This document shows positions 49,105 to 59,582 of a stretch of DNA of 64,000 nucleotides, piece by piece. Source of the DNA: a virus. The stretch is taken from positions 1 to 64,000 of the IMG/VR virus record IMGVR_UViG_3300032242_002802. The stretch is one strand, 5' to 3'. Position 1 is the stretch's first letter; the number at the start of each line of letters is the position of its first letter. The notes beneath the pieces are model-generated. The model did no database searches. It was given only the letters and a program-made list of their open reading frames with translations, and had not been told where the DNA came from. The position numbers and the translations under genes were made by a program.

Positions 49105-50718
49105 ATGAAGTTTAGATATGATAAAGAAACAGAAGAATTAGTAGTCAGTGAAGCAACAAGAATAGAATATCATCAAATGAGTTTATGGTTAACTCGTCAT
49201 GTAAAAGGTTGGAAATATCAACCGGCAGTGAAGTTAGGTGTATGGGATGGTAAAAAGTCTTATTTCAGAGATGGTAGAATAAATGTTGGATTATGGAAAG
49301 AAGCATTCAGAGGATGTAAAGAAATTGATGTACCCTTTATTGTTGAAAATAAAGAAGACTTTCCAATAAATAGAGATGTTACTTTAGAAAAAGTACAAGA
49401 TTTCTGTAAAGAGTTCTTCAAAACTCATAAAATGAAAAAAGATGGTGAAATAGTTCCTTTTATGCCTTATGACCATCAAATTGAAGCAGCATACAAAATT
49501 TTAAAGAATAGATATTGTATGGCAGAGGTAGCAACTTCTGGTGGTAAATCTTTAATCATATCAATAGTTATGTTTTATACTTTGAAACATACAGACCCAA
49601 GTGCCAAATTTCTTATTATAGTGCCTTCTATTACACTTGTAACACAATTCTATGATAATATAGTTGAATATAATTTTGGCTTAAATAACCTTCTTGAAAT
49701 GCGTGAGAAGAAAATAGAAAAATTTGAAGACTTACATAATGGACATACACCTTGTACTGTAAGAGTAGAAGAAGTAATGTCAGATAGACCAAGAAAATTC
49801 TCAGGTACTGAAAATCCTAATGTTTATATTGGTACTTATCAATCTTTAGAGAAATGGCCTAAAAAGTTCTTTGAACAATTTCACACTGTGGCAACAGATG
49901 AAGCACATGGTGCCAAAGCAAAAACAATTACATCTATTTTAGAAAGTACTTTTAATAAAGCTTATTCAAGATTTGGAGTATCTGGTACATTTCCTACTGA
50001 TGAAACTTGTGAGATACTAACTATTCAATCAGTCTTAGGACCTAAAATAACAGAGGTTTCTGCTGATGAATTAAAGAAGAAGGGTATTATTACTCCAATG
50101 GATATAAAAGCTGTTATAATGAACCATAATGACTTGGATTTTGCAGAACGTTTAAAACAAATAAGAAAATCAGGAGATGGTAAATCAGCATTTGATTTTG
50201 AGAAAGCTTATGCACATCAATCAGAGAAAAGATTAGAGTTTATTAAAAAGATAGTTGATAAGTGTTCTAATAATACTTTGTTATTATTCCACACTATTGA
50301 TAATGGTCAAAAAATATACCAAAAGTTAAAAGATGAATTACCTGATAAAGAGTTCTTTTATATTGATGGTGAGATTAGTGGTAGAAAAAGAGAGGTTATA
50401 AAAAAAGAGATGGAAGTTACTGATGGTAAAGTAAGAGTTCTTGTTGCTTCTTTTGGTACACTTTCTACTGGTGTAAGTATCAATGCAATTTTCAATGTTA
50501 TATTTACAGATTCATTTAAGTCTGAGCAAATCATTATTCAGAGTATTGGACGTGGATTACGTTTACACTCTGATAAAGATAAGGTTAATATATTTGACTT
50601 AGTTGATATTTTTGATCCAAATGATTTGAATAATATACTTTACAAACACTACTTAGAACGTAAAGGTTTCTATATTAAAAGAAAATATCCTTATAAAGAA
50701 ATAAAAATTAATTTGTAG
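49105..50718 (+). CDS. uvsW: UvsW-like SF2 DNA helicase
   Basis: 537 residues (T4 UvsW about 500). The N-terminal domain (LWLTRHVKGWKYQPAVKLGVWDGKKSYF) is the UvsW double-stranded-DNA-binding part. Helicase motifs: I EVATSGGKS (141-149), II TDEAHGAK, III GVSGTF, V/VI ASFGTLSTGVSI and IIQSIGRGLRLH. UvsW unwinds R-loops and branched DNA, switching replication from origin- to recombination-dependent mode. Monocistronic with a TATA-rich upstream region. Confidence 0.92.
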   Translation: MKFRYDKETEELVVSEATRIEYHQMSLWLTRHVKGWKYQPAVKLGVWDGKKSYFRDGRINVGLWKEAFRGCKEIDVPFIVENKEDFPINRDVTLEKVQDFCKEFFKTHKMKKDGEIVPFMPYDHQIEAAYKILKNRYCMAEVATSGGKSLIISIVMFYTLKHTDPSAKFLIIVPSITLVTQFYDNIVEYNFGLNNLLEMREKKIEKFEDLHNGHTPCTVRVEEVMSDRPRKFSGTENPNVYIGTYQSLEKWPKKFFEQFHTVATDEAHGAKAKTITSILESTFNKAYSRFGVSGTFPTDETCEILTIQSVLGPKITEVSADELKKKGIITPMDIKAVIMNHNDLDFAERLKQIRKSGDGKSAFDFEKAYAHQSEKRLEFIKKIVDKCSNNTLLLFHTIDNGQKIYQKLKDELPDKEFFYIDGEISGRKREVIKKEMEVTDGKVRVLVASFGTLSTGVSINAIFNVIFTDSFKSEQIIIQSIGRGLRLHSDKDKVNIFDLVDIFDPNDLNNILYKHYLERKGFYIKRKYPYKEIKINL

Positions 50719-50762
50719 TGACTCTATAATAATATATAATAGATAAAATTAATATTATATAA

Positions 50763-52619
50763 ATGTCATTAACACAATCTGCTACTGCAAGTAGAACTGG
50801 TGCAACAAGTTCTAATTTTGATGCAACTGGTGTAAAAGTAACTCTTACTAAGAAAAGTGGACCTGGTGAACTTATTGGTGTTACTGATAAATTAGTTACA
50901 AATGGATTCATTGACTTTGATGGAATACAATTTGATACTCCAGGTGAGTATGTTATTACTATAAGTACTGACTCCTATTTAGTAGAAACTAAGGACATAA
51001 CAATAACTGTTATTGCTAATGATGAAGTAATACCACAAGAAAAGTCAAGAGGTGAAGAACAAAAACCAATAGAGGGTACAAGACCTATAATTGCACAAAT
51101 AGATAAACCAACTATTACTTTGAATCCAATTGAGTTTGATGCAAATGATGATGCACATAATAAAGAAGTTGGTGTTGGTTTAGGTTTTACTCCATTTGTT
51201 TGGTATAATGCATATCAGATAAGTGTAAGAGATATTAAGTCACTTAGATTATATTATGATGGTATTACACCTAAAGTTGTTTTAAATTTTGTGGATTCAG
51301 TTGGTTTTATGAAAAAAGAGGGTATGCCTTTAGATGATACTAAAATTGAAATATTTTTTAATTCAGGTACAAAAAACTTGAAGTCAATTCATATGAAGTT
51401 TAAGGTAATAAACTTTCAAGAGAATAAAGGACATTCATACACAATTACAGGTAGTATTGAACTTAAAGATTTCTATAAAATTAACTATAAAAGTTATAAA
51501 GGAACATCATTTGAGGCAATAAGACAATTATCTACTGAATTACAATTAGGATTTAATTCAAATATAACAAATACAATAGATAGTATGAATTGGGTAAATC
51601 ATGGAATTGTATTTAGAGATTTCTTAGCAGGTATAATAAATCATTCATATATATCAGATACCTCATATGTTTTGGGTTATATTGATTATTATTATTGTTT
51701 TAACTATGTTGATATAGAAAAAGAGTGGTTAAGAGATATATCTAATGATGTTGGTCTATCATCAACTGGTGTTAACCATTTGAATGAAGATTCTCAAAAA
51801 GATAAGATTGAGAGAATGTTATTAACAACTGATAAAGGTTCTAATATGAGTCCATTTTATATTGCAAAGTACAAAGTAACTAATAACTCTACAAAAATAT
51901 CTACTACAAAAGGTTATTTTACAACAACAAAGGCATATGATTCAATTTCAAAACAATTTTTAGTTTTTGATGTAGATTCACAAAGTGGTGACCAAAACAC
52001 AAACATATCATTAAAGGGAGCACCAGGTGATGGTAAGGCAATGGAAGAAACATTTAGAACAAAGTATTCTGGTAAAATGGATACTGAAAATGTTCATAAA
52101 AACTATTACTATTCTGAGACTCAAAACCAAGTTAACTTAGATAATATGGTCAGAATATCTGTTACATTAGAATTACCTAATGCAAATTTTAATCTTTATA
52201 AATTTCAAAAAATTCAGATTATATTCAGTAATGAAAAAAATACACCTTCAAACTCAGACCAAACTCAAGCAAGACTTAATGGTGAATGGATGATAATTGA
52301 TATTGCTTATAATTGGACTAGTGGTCATTTAATTCAAGAAGTTAAATGTGTTAGAAAAGAACTTAGTAAAACACCAGAAGAAATTAGAGATAATACAAAT
52401 AACTCTGCTGCCAAACCAGAAGTTAATACACAAAATAATGTAAATCCAACACCTGGAACACAATCAACACCTCAAAATGTTACACTACCTCCAAATAGTG
52501 TTTATAAAGTTGGTGAGATTTATAATGTTGAAAGTAAAGATGGTAAGAAATACACATTAAAAATTACAAGTATTTCTACAAATGGAAATGAAGTTAATGC
52601 AATTGTAACAAATGCATAA
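50763..52619 (+). CDS. Baseplate/tail hub-like protein
   Basis: 618 residues. An N-terminal Ig-like beta domain (TGVKVTLTKKSGPGELIGV...PGEYVITIST, residues 20-95) and a hub-like body: YQISVRDIKSLRLYYDGITPKVVLNFVDSVGFMKKEGMPLDDTKIEIFFNSGTKNLKSIHMKFKVINF, of the type seen in gp27/gpD-like tail hub proteins that are built from tandem beta-barrels. A Pro/Asn linker leads to a small C-terminal domain (YKVGEIYNVESKDGKKYTLKI). First gene of the tail operon ending at 58061. Confidence 0.65.
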   Translation: MSLTQSATASRTGATSSNFDATGVKVTLTKKSGPGELIGVTDKLVTNGFIDFDGIQFDTPGEYVITISTDSYLVETKDITITVIANDEVIPQEKSRGEEQKPIEGTRPIIAQIDKPTITLNPIEFDANDDAHNKEVGVGLGFTPFVWYNAYQISVRDIKSLRLYYDGITPKVVLNFVDSVGFMKKEGMPLDDTKIEIFFNSGTKNLKSIHMKFKVINFQENKGHSYTITGSIELKDFYKINYKSYKGTSFEAIRQLSTELQLGFNSNITNTIDSMNWVNHGIVFRDFLAGIINHSYISDTSYVLGYIDYYYCFNYVDIEKEWLRDISNDVGLSSTGVNHLNEDSQKDKIERMLLTTDKGSNMSPFYIAKYKVTNNSTKISTTKGYFTTTKAYDSISKQFLVFDVDSQSGDQNTNISLKGAPGDGKAMEETFRTKYSGKMDTENVHKNYYYSETQNQVNLDNMVRISVTLELPNANFNLYKFQKIQIIFSNEKNTPSNSDQTQARLNGEWMIIDIAYNWTSGHLIQEVKCVRKELSKTPEEIRDNTNNSAAKPEVNTQNNVNPTPGTQSTPQNVTLPPNSVYKVGEIYNVESKDGKKYTLKITSISTNGNEVNAIVTNA

Positions 52620-52634
52620 AAAATAAGAATAAAA

Positions 52635-53999
52635 ATGGCAAATTATAAGATTACTATAAAAAATCCAAAGAGTGATAATGATAACAAAGTTGAAGGTCTT
52701 ATATCATTTATTGAATTAGGTACAACTATAAGTTCAGTTGCTATACTGAACAACTTACCTAATCCATTTATAAATTCTTTAACTGGTTTACCAGTAGATA
52801 ATAATACAGGTAAATTAGAATATAAGGGAAAACCTTTTGCTAATTTGATACCTTTGAATATTTTGATAGATGATGTTATTACTAATCTTAAAATTATGGT
52901 TATTAGTAAATATGGATTATTCTTTGATTTAATATATGAAGAAATTATTGTTAATCCAACTGAACCTATACCATCATTAACACAATCTACTCCAACAACA
53001 AATACTATTTTTGGAACAGGTTCTACTCCAATAGTTGTGGCAACTAGTTCTACTGCCACTGCATCACAACCAAGAGAATATACATTTGATGTTCAAATTA
53101 AAGATACTTTTTACAATGCAGATATTGGATTTTTAACAATTACTGGTAAAGTAGATGATACATTTGTGTATGGTGATGAACAAGATACTATTGATCCAGA
53201 GTATTTAGAAGAACCATTTGTTGGAGAAGAAGAGCAATTAATAACATTAGAAGCAATAAATGTTGAAGCATTAAATGATATTAAAGGATTTGACCCTGAA
53301 AATCCAGACCCTTCAATTTCAACAGATGCTGGTTCACCTTATCCAATACCTAAAAATAAGCAAGCTAATATTTCAGCAATTGTTGCTGCAATGAAAAGAC
53401 ATAAAATTACAAATAAATATACACAAGCTGCTATATTAGCAATTGTTAGTAAAGAAAGTGCTTTTGTTCCTAGAAATGAAGGTTCATATGCTAAGACAAG
53501 TGCTACAAGAATAAAGTCTATATTTGCTGCTTTTAGAAAATATAGTGATTCAGAGGTTGATAGAATTAAAAAAATACCTAAACAATTCTTTGATATAATT
53601 TATGGTGGTAAAAATGGTAATGCAGCTGATGAAGGATATAAATATAGAGGAAGAGGATTTAACCAATTAACTTTTAAAGGTTTATATTTAGAGGCACAAA
53701 ATAAAACAGGACATAAAATTGTAGCAGATCCAGACTTACTTAATACCATTGAGGTTGCCTCTGATTGTATTGTTGTTTATTTCTTACAAAGAATGGCAGG
53801 TATGCCAAGTAAGTATAGAACTCAGTATAATACATCAGGTGCTATTAATGATTTTAAAACATTAAATGATGCAGTTGGTGCTATTTATCATGCTAATGCA
53901 GGCTGGGGTCATTCATATAGTCTTATTGTTGCAGATTCAACAGGTGGTAGAAGAAAAGCATTTGCTGCAGCACCAAGTCTTTATAGTAATTTGGCTTAA
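52635..53999 (+). CDS. Tail lysin with GH19 chitinase/lysozyme domain
   Basis: 454 residues. The N-terminal 150 residues are an unknown virion domain with a Thr/Ser-rich linker. An acidic linker with EEPFVGEEEQ follows, and the C-terminal half is GH19-like: AAILAIVSKESAFVPRNEGSYAKTS (catalytic Glu region), YRGRGFNQLTFKGLY (the RGRGxxQLT signature), and a terminal helix bundle. GH19 domains cleave peptidoglycan in phages. Its place in the tail operon parallels the lysozyme of T4 gp5: local wall digestion during injection. Confidence 0.85.
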   Translation: MANYKITIKNPKSDNDNKVEGLISFIELGTTISSVAILNNLPNPFINSLTGLPVDNNTGKLEYKGKPFANLIPLNILIDDVITNLKIMVISKYGLFFDLIYEEIIVNPTEPIPSLTQSTPTTNTIFGTGSTPIVVATSSTATASQPREYTFDVQIKDTFYNADIGFLTITGKVDDTFVYGDEQDTIDPEYLEEPFVGEEEQLITLEAINVEALNDIKGFDPENPDPSISTDAGSPYPIPKNKQANISAIVAAMKRHKITNKYTQAAILAIVSKESAFVPRNEGSYAKTSATRIKSIFAAFRKYSDSEVDRIKKIPKQFFDIIYGGKNGNAADEGYKYRGRGFNQLTFKGLYLEAQNKTGHKIVADPDLLNTIEVASDCIVVYFLQRMAGMPSKYRTQYNTSGAINDFKTLNDAVGAIYHANAGWGHSYSLIVADSTGGRRKAFAAAPSLYSNLA

Positions 54000-54012
54000 A
54001 GATATAATAAAA

Positions 54013-54022
54013 TTAATATATA
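54013..54022 (+). promoter_or_regulatory. Late-promoter-like motif TTAATATATA
   Basis: Exactly four bases (GTTT) before the ATG at 54027. Confidence 0.6.
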
Positions 54023-54026
54023 GTTT

Positions 54027-56114
54027 ATGGCAGATATAACATACCTTAACAATCCACATGGTGCTGGTGCAACTTCTTCATTAACAGCTAGAGAATTAAA
54101 GATAAAAGAAGCAATTGATTCATCTGGTGATTTAAGATCAAATTTGGATAAAATAATAAATAGAGGTGATTTGTGGCCACAGGTGGCTAGAAATCCTAGT
54201 ACTGGTCTTGGTGATAGTTTAGGATTTCTTCCTGTCTTATTAATTCCACCAAATAAAGATTTTAAAAATCCTAATCCTGATGCAGTTAATCCAAAAATAT
54301 TAATAAACTATGAGTTTAGTGATTGGTTAGGTCAAAAGATAACAAGTAAAGGTTTAATACCAGTAGAAACAAGAGATAGGTTTGAGGAAAGTAAAAATCT
54401 ACCTAAAACTAAACAAGATTTAAAAACTCTACCATATAGTACAAGAGATAACTATTTAATATTTAATGATTCTGGAACAGATTATTTTAAACATGGTTTA
54501 CAAGTACTTAATCATTTAACTCCAATTGAAAATCCAGTAAATGGTTTATCAGATTTAAGATTAAGTCAATTTAAAAACACTCCATTTGAAAACCAAGATC
54601 CAATTATTTTTGGATTTGAAGTTGTTATTGATGGTATTAGTTCACCATTATTAAATGGCTCAGTATCTGACTTTTTAAATAACTATAATATGATAAGTGA
54701 AATAAAAAGTAAGATACCTGTTTATGAAGATTTTAAACAACAATTTATAAAATTCTTTAAAACTATTGGTACAATTACTATTAATAATGAACAAGTAAAT
54801 TTAAGTAAAACTAAAACAGGATATGCACATAGTGAAAGTCCAAAGTCATTATTTCAAAGTGGTAGACAAGCTTATATGAGTCATTACTTAAAAAAAGTTG
54901 AAGGATTAAATTTATTAACTGAAAGTAATGCTGCTGAAAAGAAAAAGTATTTAGTTAGTTATAGAACAGATGTTATAAAGCTTGATTTTACAGAGGATGT
55001 ATCAATGAGTTTAGGTACATTAGCACACTTATATAAACTTATGTATTGGTCAAAACCAAATGGTAAAAGTTTAGTTCCTGAGAATTTATTAAGATTTAAT
55101 TGTGATATTATTGTATCTGAGGTTAGAAATTTTAATAGAGTTAGAAAAGCAATAGGTACAGGTGATTTAGAAGTTATAAAAGATAATTTATCAAGATATG
55201 TTTATTCTTTGAGAGAATGTCAATTTTATTTTAATTCAATGCCACATCCTACAGGTATTGATTTAAGTGAACAGGGAAAAACACATGATGTAACCACATT
55301 AGAATTTGATTTTAAATATTCTACTGTTAAGTTTGAGAAGTTTATGGAGACTAATAATGGATTTGGACAATATGTTGGATATGATGGTGGTGCAATATGG
55401 AAAGTTGGTAATCCAGGTGAAAGAGGAAGTAGAGGAAATACATCATCAACTACAGATACATCAATTCCAAAGTTTTACACAGTTGGTGGGAATAAATTCA
55501 GACAGAATGGTGTTACATCTCCATTTCTTATAAATAGTTATGGAAAAGGTTTACCTGGTGAAGAAGTTATTCCACAGAAGCGTGATTTGGAAGCAGTTAA
55601 AATTGATGCAATTAAGGGTAAAAATATGGGTGCAACATTCTCAACAGAAAGTACACAATCAATTAGTGATAGATTGCGTAGTAGAGCAGTAATACCTGAT
55701 AAAAAAGGACCTACTTTTATTGAGAGATTAAAAGAAGCAGGTAAAAAAGCAGGTGAAGGTGCAATTAATTCATTAGAACAAAATCTTAAAGGTTCTAATT
55801 CTCCTATGAACTTCATTGAAAGATTAAAGGAATCAACAAAAAGTAATGTTAAAGTACAAATTGCCAATCTTGTTAATAATAGAGTAAATCTTTTATCAAG
55901 AACAATTAATAAATTAGGTATTGATTTTGTTGGTGGTAAAGGAGTTAGACCACCTAAGAATGTTTATTTACCTGATCAAGGTCCTCTTGGTAATGCTTTA
56001 AGTAATATCTCTGATAGATTTTTCTATGATGTTAGGAATGATTTATTTGACTTTGCAGGTGGTGCACTTAGTAGTTTCTTAAATGGTGGTATAAGTAGTT
56101 TTACTAAAAAGTAA
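54027..56114 (+). CDS. Baseplate/tail-tube-associated virion protein
   Basis: 695 residues. The central part (FTEDVSMSLGTLAHLYKLMYWSKP...NCDIIVSEVRNFNR...SRYVYSLRECQFYFNSMPHPTGIDLS...VTTLEFDFKYSTVKFEKF, about 320-445) looks like the tail-tube fold used by tube and tube-initiator proteins such as T4 gp19/gp48/gp54. The C-terminal 200 residues are linker and helices with paired FIERLKE phrases. Candidate tube initiator; exact equivalent not determined. Confidence 0.65.
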   Translation: MADITYLNNPHGAGATSSLTARELKIKEAIDSSGDLRSNLDKIINRGDLWPQVARNPSTGLGDSLGFLPVLLIPPNKDFKNPNPDAVNPKILINYEFSDWLGQKITSKGLIPVETRDRFEESKNLPKTKQDLKTLPYSTRDNYLIFNDSGTDYFKHGLQVLNHLTPIENPVNGLSDLRLSQFKNTPFENQDPIIFGFEVVIDGISSPLLNGSVSDFLNNYNMISEIKSKIPVYEDFKQQFIKFFKTIGTITINNEQVNLSKTKTGYAHSESPKSLFQSGRQAYMSHYLKKVEGLNLLTESNAAEKKKYLVSYRTDVIKLDFTEDVSMSLGTLAHLYKLMYWSKPNGKSLVPENLLRFNCDIIVSEVRNFNRVRKAIGTGDLEVIKDNLSRYVYSLRECQFYFNSMPHPTGIDLSEQGKTHDVTTLEFDFKYSTVKFEKFMETNNGFGQYVGYDGGAIWKVGNPGERGSRGNTSSTTDTSIPKFYTVGGNKFRQNGVTSPFLINSYGKGLPGEEVIPQKRDLEAVKIDAIKGKNMGATFSTESTQSISDRLRSRAVIPDKKGPTFIERLKEAGKKAGEGAINSLEQNLKGSNSPMNFIERLKESTKSNVKVQIANLVNNRVNLLSRTINKLGIDFVGGKGVRPPKNVYLPDQGPLGNALSNISDRFFYDVRNDLFDFAGGALSSFLNGGISSFTKK

Positions 56115-56130
56115 ATGTAAACAACTCATC

Positions 56131-56140
56131 TTAATATATA
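56131..56140 (+). promoter_or_regulatory. Late-promoter-like motif TTAATATATA
   Basis: Exactly four bases (ATTT) before the ATG at 56145. Confidence 0.6.
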
Positions 56141-56144
56141 ATTT

Positions 56145-58061
56145 ATGGCAAAAGTAGAAGCAAATAAAACATATGTTGGTGTTGTAGAAGACAATAGTGA
56201 TCCAAAAAGATTAGGTAGAGTAAGAGTAAGAGTTTTAGATGTCTTTGATAGTCTTAAAGTTGAAGATATACCGTGGGCAACTCCTTGGAAAGATCTAAAT
56301 GGTAATGTTGTTAACATACCAGAAAAGGGAAAAGTACTTCTTGTTGTTTTTGACCAAGGTGATGAGTACAAACCAGAATTTATTTCATCAGACCATTACA
56401 ATGCAAATTTAGAAAAGAAATTAGTTTCATTGAGTGATTCAGATTATATTTCAATGAAATCACTTTTATTTGACCATAAAACTCAAGTTTATGTTAATGA
56501 TAAAGAAGGACTTAAATTAGACCACAAATACAATAATATAAACATAACTGAAAATACTATTGACTTTAACTTAAAAGACAACAATAGACATGTTAACATT
56601 GGTGATGCCACTGCAGGTCAACAAGCTATTTTAGGTAATCACTGGATGGATTGGTTTGATGAGTTTGTAGATAATTTAATGGGTAATAATGGAGGTCCAT
56701 ATTTAGGAAACTTAGGTGCACCAGTTGTTACTAATCCTGCAATGATACAAGTTTTAATGAAGTATAAATCATTAAGAGATCCAGTTTTCTTATCTCATCA
56801 TGTTAATATAGTTGATAATGATAAAATTAGTACAGTTAGAAATACACATAGAGAAGATAATCCACAATTAGGAGATGCGTGGAATTCAACAAAAGTTGAA
56901 AATAATCTTACACAAAAAACTAATGAAGATTTCAAACCAGTTGAAGGACCTAAAGCAGAGTATGATGATAAACATGTTGAACCTTCTATTAATAAACCTG
57001 TAACACCAGTTGGTGGAACTGCAGCAGGTGGAAGTACTGCATCTGCACAAATAGCAACAACTACACCTACAACATCATCAGCTTTACCACCTGAGAATAC
57101 TAATCCAGTAAAAGAACCTTTATCATCTGCTACATCTAATCCAAAAATAGATAAGATGATTACTTTCTTAAAATCTAAGAAGTATTCAGTTTATGAAGAT
57201 ATAGGGGTTTTAAATATAGTTTCTATGCAATCACCAAGTAAAGATAGTGGTGAAGTTAGTAATAAGTTTGATGATACATTAAATTTATTCTTCAAGAATG
57301 AAAGTGGAAATTGGGAGTTATTAGAATATCAAGTAACTACAATGCCTGGATTTGTTCCTAAGACAACTTCATTACCTGATGGTGTTGGAATGTTGGCATT
57401 AGGACAATATGTTGACCAGTTAAAATTAGATACTTATATAGTTGATGCAAGTACAACACCATATAAGACTGATAGATGTTTAAAAGTAGGTGAATGTATT
57501 TTTCATATCAATGATACTAATGATAAATATAATTATAAGTCAACTACAATTAAAGCAAAATCAATTGTTTTAATTCATAGATCAAGTAATGGGATTGCAG
57601 ATTATGTATTTAATTATTCAGGTGGGGCTCATGTATTTAAAAACTCTACTCAATATGATCAATTCTTAGATTTCTGTGATAAACAAGTTAAGTTATCAAA
57701 TAAGGCAGTATTTACTTATACTTTGTGTAAACAAAGTGAGTTTGATTCATTTGTACCTGTAGATGAAACAGAAGCAACTAAAGCAAATAATACAACTACA
57801 GAAATACCTAGTAATCCTGCTATTAATTGGGAAGTAGGTAAAAAAGTAAATAGTGAATTATCAGTTGATAATAATATTAAAGTAGAGTGGATTATAACCA
57901 ATGATACTCAACCTGGACATTATACATCTATATTAAAAAGTACTAATGGTAAAGATATTAAGAGTGAAACTTATACTGATACAGATTTGACCAAACTTGA
58001 AAAAACTTTAAGAGAACAAGCACTACAGGATTTTAATCAACTTAAACTTGAAAGAGGTTAA
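56145..58061 (+). CDS. 5: gp5-like baseplate hub/spike protein
   Basis: 638 residues. N-terminal OB-fold of the gp5/VgrG class: YVGVVEDNSDPKRLGRVRVRVLDVFDSLKVEDIPWATPWKDL (10-50), then PEKGKVLLVVFDQGDEYKPEFI. Middle segments (YNNINITENTIDFNLKDNNRHVNIGD) look like the start of a spike beta-helix. The lysozyme domain of T4 gp5 is absent; its role is probably filled by the separate GH19 and peptidase-like proteins. The C-terminal part (about 350 on) is an unrecognised domain after a Thr/Ala/Pro linker. Its stop overlaps the convergent 58058 gene. Confidence 0.78.
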   Translation: MAKVEANKTYVGVVEDNSDPKRLGRVRVRVLDVFDSLKVEDIPWATPWKDLNGNVVNIPEKGKVLLVVFDQGDEYKPEFISSDHYNANLEKKLVSLSDSDYISMKSLLFDHKTQVYVNDKEGLKLDHKYNNINITENTIDFNLKDNNRHVNIGDATAGQQAILGNHWMDWFDEFVDNLMGNNGGPYLGNLGAPVVTNPAMIQVLMKYKSLRDPVFLSHHVNIVDNDKISTVRNTHREDNPQLGDAWNSTKVENNLTQKTNEDFKPVEGPKAEYDDKHVEPSINKPVTPVGGTAAGGSTASAQIATTTPTTSSALPPENTNPVKEPLSSATSNPKIDKMITFLKSKKYSVYEDIGVLNIVSMQSPSKDSGEVSNKFDDTLNLFFKNESGNWELLEYQVTTMPGFVPKTTSLPDGVGMLALGQYVDQLKLDTYIVDASTTPYKTDRCLKVGECIFHINDTNDKYNYKSTTIKAKSIVLIHRSSNGIADYVFNYSGGAHVFKNSTQYDQFLDFCDKQVKLSNKAVFTYTLCKQSEFDSFVPVDETEATKANNTTTEIPSNPAINWEVGKKVNSELSVDNNIKVEWIITNDTQPGHYTSILKSTNGKDIKSETYTDTDLTKLEKTLREQALQDFNQLKLERG

Positions 58062-59581
58062 ACTGCATTAGATTGTTGTTTTTTAATTGCATCAAGTCCT
58101 TTATCATTCATTCTATGTAAGGCAACAGAATTCCAATCAACATGAGATATTTGTAATTTATTTTGAGTAAAGTCACTCATCCATTTGAAACCAGTCCATA
58201 CTTGTATATGACCATATAATTTACCTCCAGTATAGTCAACTGCAACTACATCACCTATTTGCCATTTATCAGGTGAGTTAAAATAATCTTTAGATAATTT
58301 TATTTTATTATTAAAATAACCGGTTCCTGTAAATGAATTACTACCATTCATTGAAAATGTATTGGCATTACCTCTTAACTGACCTACTTTTTTAACTCCA
58401 GTAAGTGCATATAGAACAGATAAGGTTCCTTGTGGACATAAACCATGAATACCTTTTATATATCCACTACTTAAATTTCTATAATTAACTCTTGGACTTT
58501 TACCAAGTTCTCTAGCACAATCACCTGCCAATCTCAATAGTGAATCAAGATTACTAAATGGTTTAATATTTGCAGGTGTACCAGGTTCAACTAATTCACT
58601 ATCACTATCTTCCTGATTAGAACTTACTTCATCTTGTAATTTTAACTCTGCTTCTTCAACACCTGCAAATGGTTCTTCTGTGTACTCATCAGATAAATCT
58701 GTAAGTTGATCATCTTGAACTATTGTTTCAATAATTTCTTTATTTTTACCAATAAATATTTTAAATGTTGTATCAATCTTAACTTTTATTGAATCTGGAA
58801 GTACAACAATTATAGGTTCTTTAGGTTTTTCATTTGTTGCAACTAACACAGCTGGTGTTGCTTCTGGTTGAATTGTTTTTAATGGACTTTTATAAGGTAT
58901 GATAGAACAACTTTCATTATTAGGTGAACATAAAGCCAAGTCATAATTAGGTATTTTTCTTTTCCATTCACTAATTAAAATATCTAATACTATTAGGTCA
59001 GTTCCTCTAAAATCTTTAGAATAAATAGTATATTCAAACTCATTGTTTTTATTTAGAGTTAAGTTTTGAGTTTCTTCTTTGTGAACAATTCTAATTGATT
59101 TATTAACACTTATAGGTTTAACATTACCAGTTTCTTTATAGTATGAAGGGTCATAAGTTATTTCTGTTCCATCTGGTTTACTATATTGTACACCACCCAT
59201 AGTTGTTAAATCATCAGGATTTGTCCAAGATATATAAACTTCTGCACCATTGTTTAGATAATATGGATCATTCCCATAATTTCTAATTATAGGTGTAGTA
59301 TCTTCCCAAGGATCTTGTATTATTGAGTAATATGTATTTGCATCAGTACTACCTAAGTTATTATTAGTTGCTATAAAGTTATGAATGAAAAATAAAGGTT
59401 CAGTAGTATCTTTTATTTTATACCTAGCTTCTTGCCAAACAACATTACCATTATTAGTGCCTACTAATACCATTTCATTAGCACCAAATGTATGTTTATC
59501 TTCACTTAAAGTTACTTTGATGTCTAATGTACCTGACTTAATATTACTCTTTCTTACTCTTACTGATTTAATCTCTTTCAT
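58058..59581 (-). CDS. Tail protein with CHAP/NlpC-like hydrolase domain
   Basis: 507 residues. N-terminal beta domains with virion character, then an acidic linker (DEYTEEPFAGVEEAEL) similar to that in the GH19 protein. The C-terminal domain LLRLAGDCARELGKS...GLCPQGTLSVLYALTGV...WQIGDVVAVDYTGGKLYGHIQVWTGFKWMSDF has the Cys and His arrangement of CHAP/NlpC-P60 peptidoglycan amidases or endopeptidases. Together with GH19 it would cut both glycan and peptide bonds. The catalytic Cys is not certain (GDC or GLC). Confidence 0.72.
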   Translation of the reverse strand: MKEIKSVRVRKSNIKSGTLDIKVTLSEDKHTFGANEMVLVGTNNGNVVWQEARYKIKDTTEPLFFIHNFIATNNNLGSTDANTYYSIIQDPWEDTTPIIRNYGNDPYYLNNGAEVYISWTNPDDLTTMGGVQYSKPDGTEITYDPSYYKETGNVKPISVNKSIRIVHKEETQNLTLNKNNEFEYTIYSKDFRGTDLIVLDILISEWKRKIPNYDLALCSPNNESCSIIPYKSPLKTIQPEATPAVLVATNEKPKEPIIVVLPDSIKVKIDTTFKIFIGKNKEIIETIVQDDQLTDLSDEYTEEPFAGVEEAELKLQDEVSSNQEDSDSELVEPGTPANIKPFSNLDSLLRLAGDCARELGKSPRVNYRNLSSGYIKGIHGLCPQGTLSVLYALTGVKKVGQLRGNANTFSMNGSNSFTGTGYFNNKIKLSKDYFNSPDKWQIGDVVAVDYTGGKLYGHIQVWTGFKWMSDFTQNKLQISHVDWNSVALHRMNDKGLDAIKKQQSNAV

Positions 59582-59582
59582 A

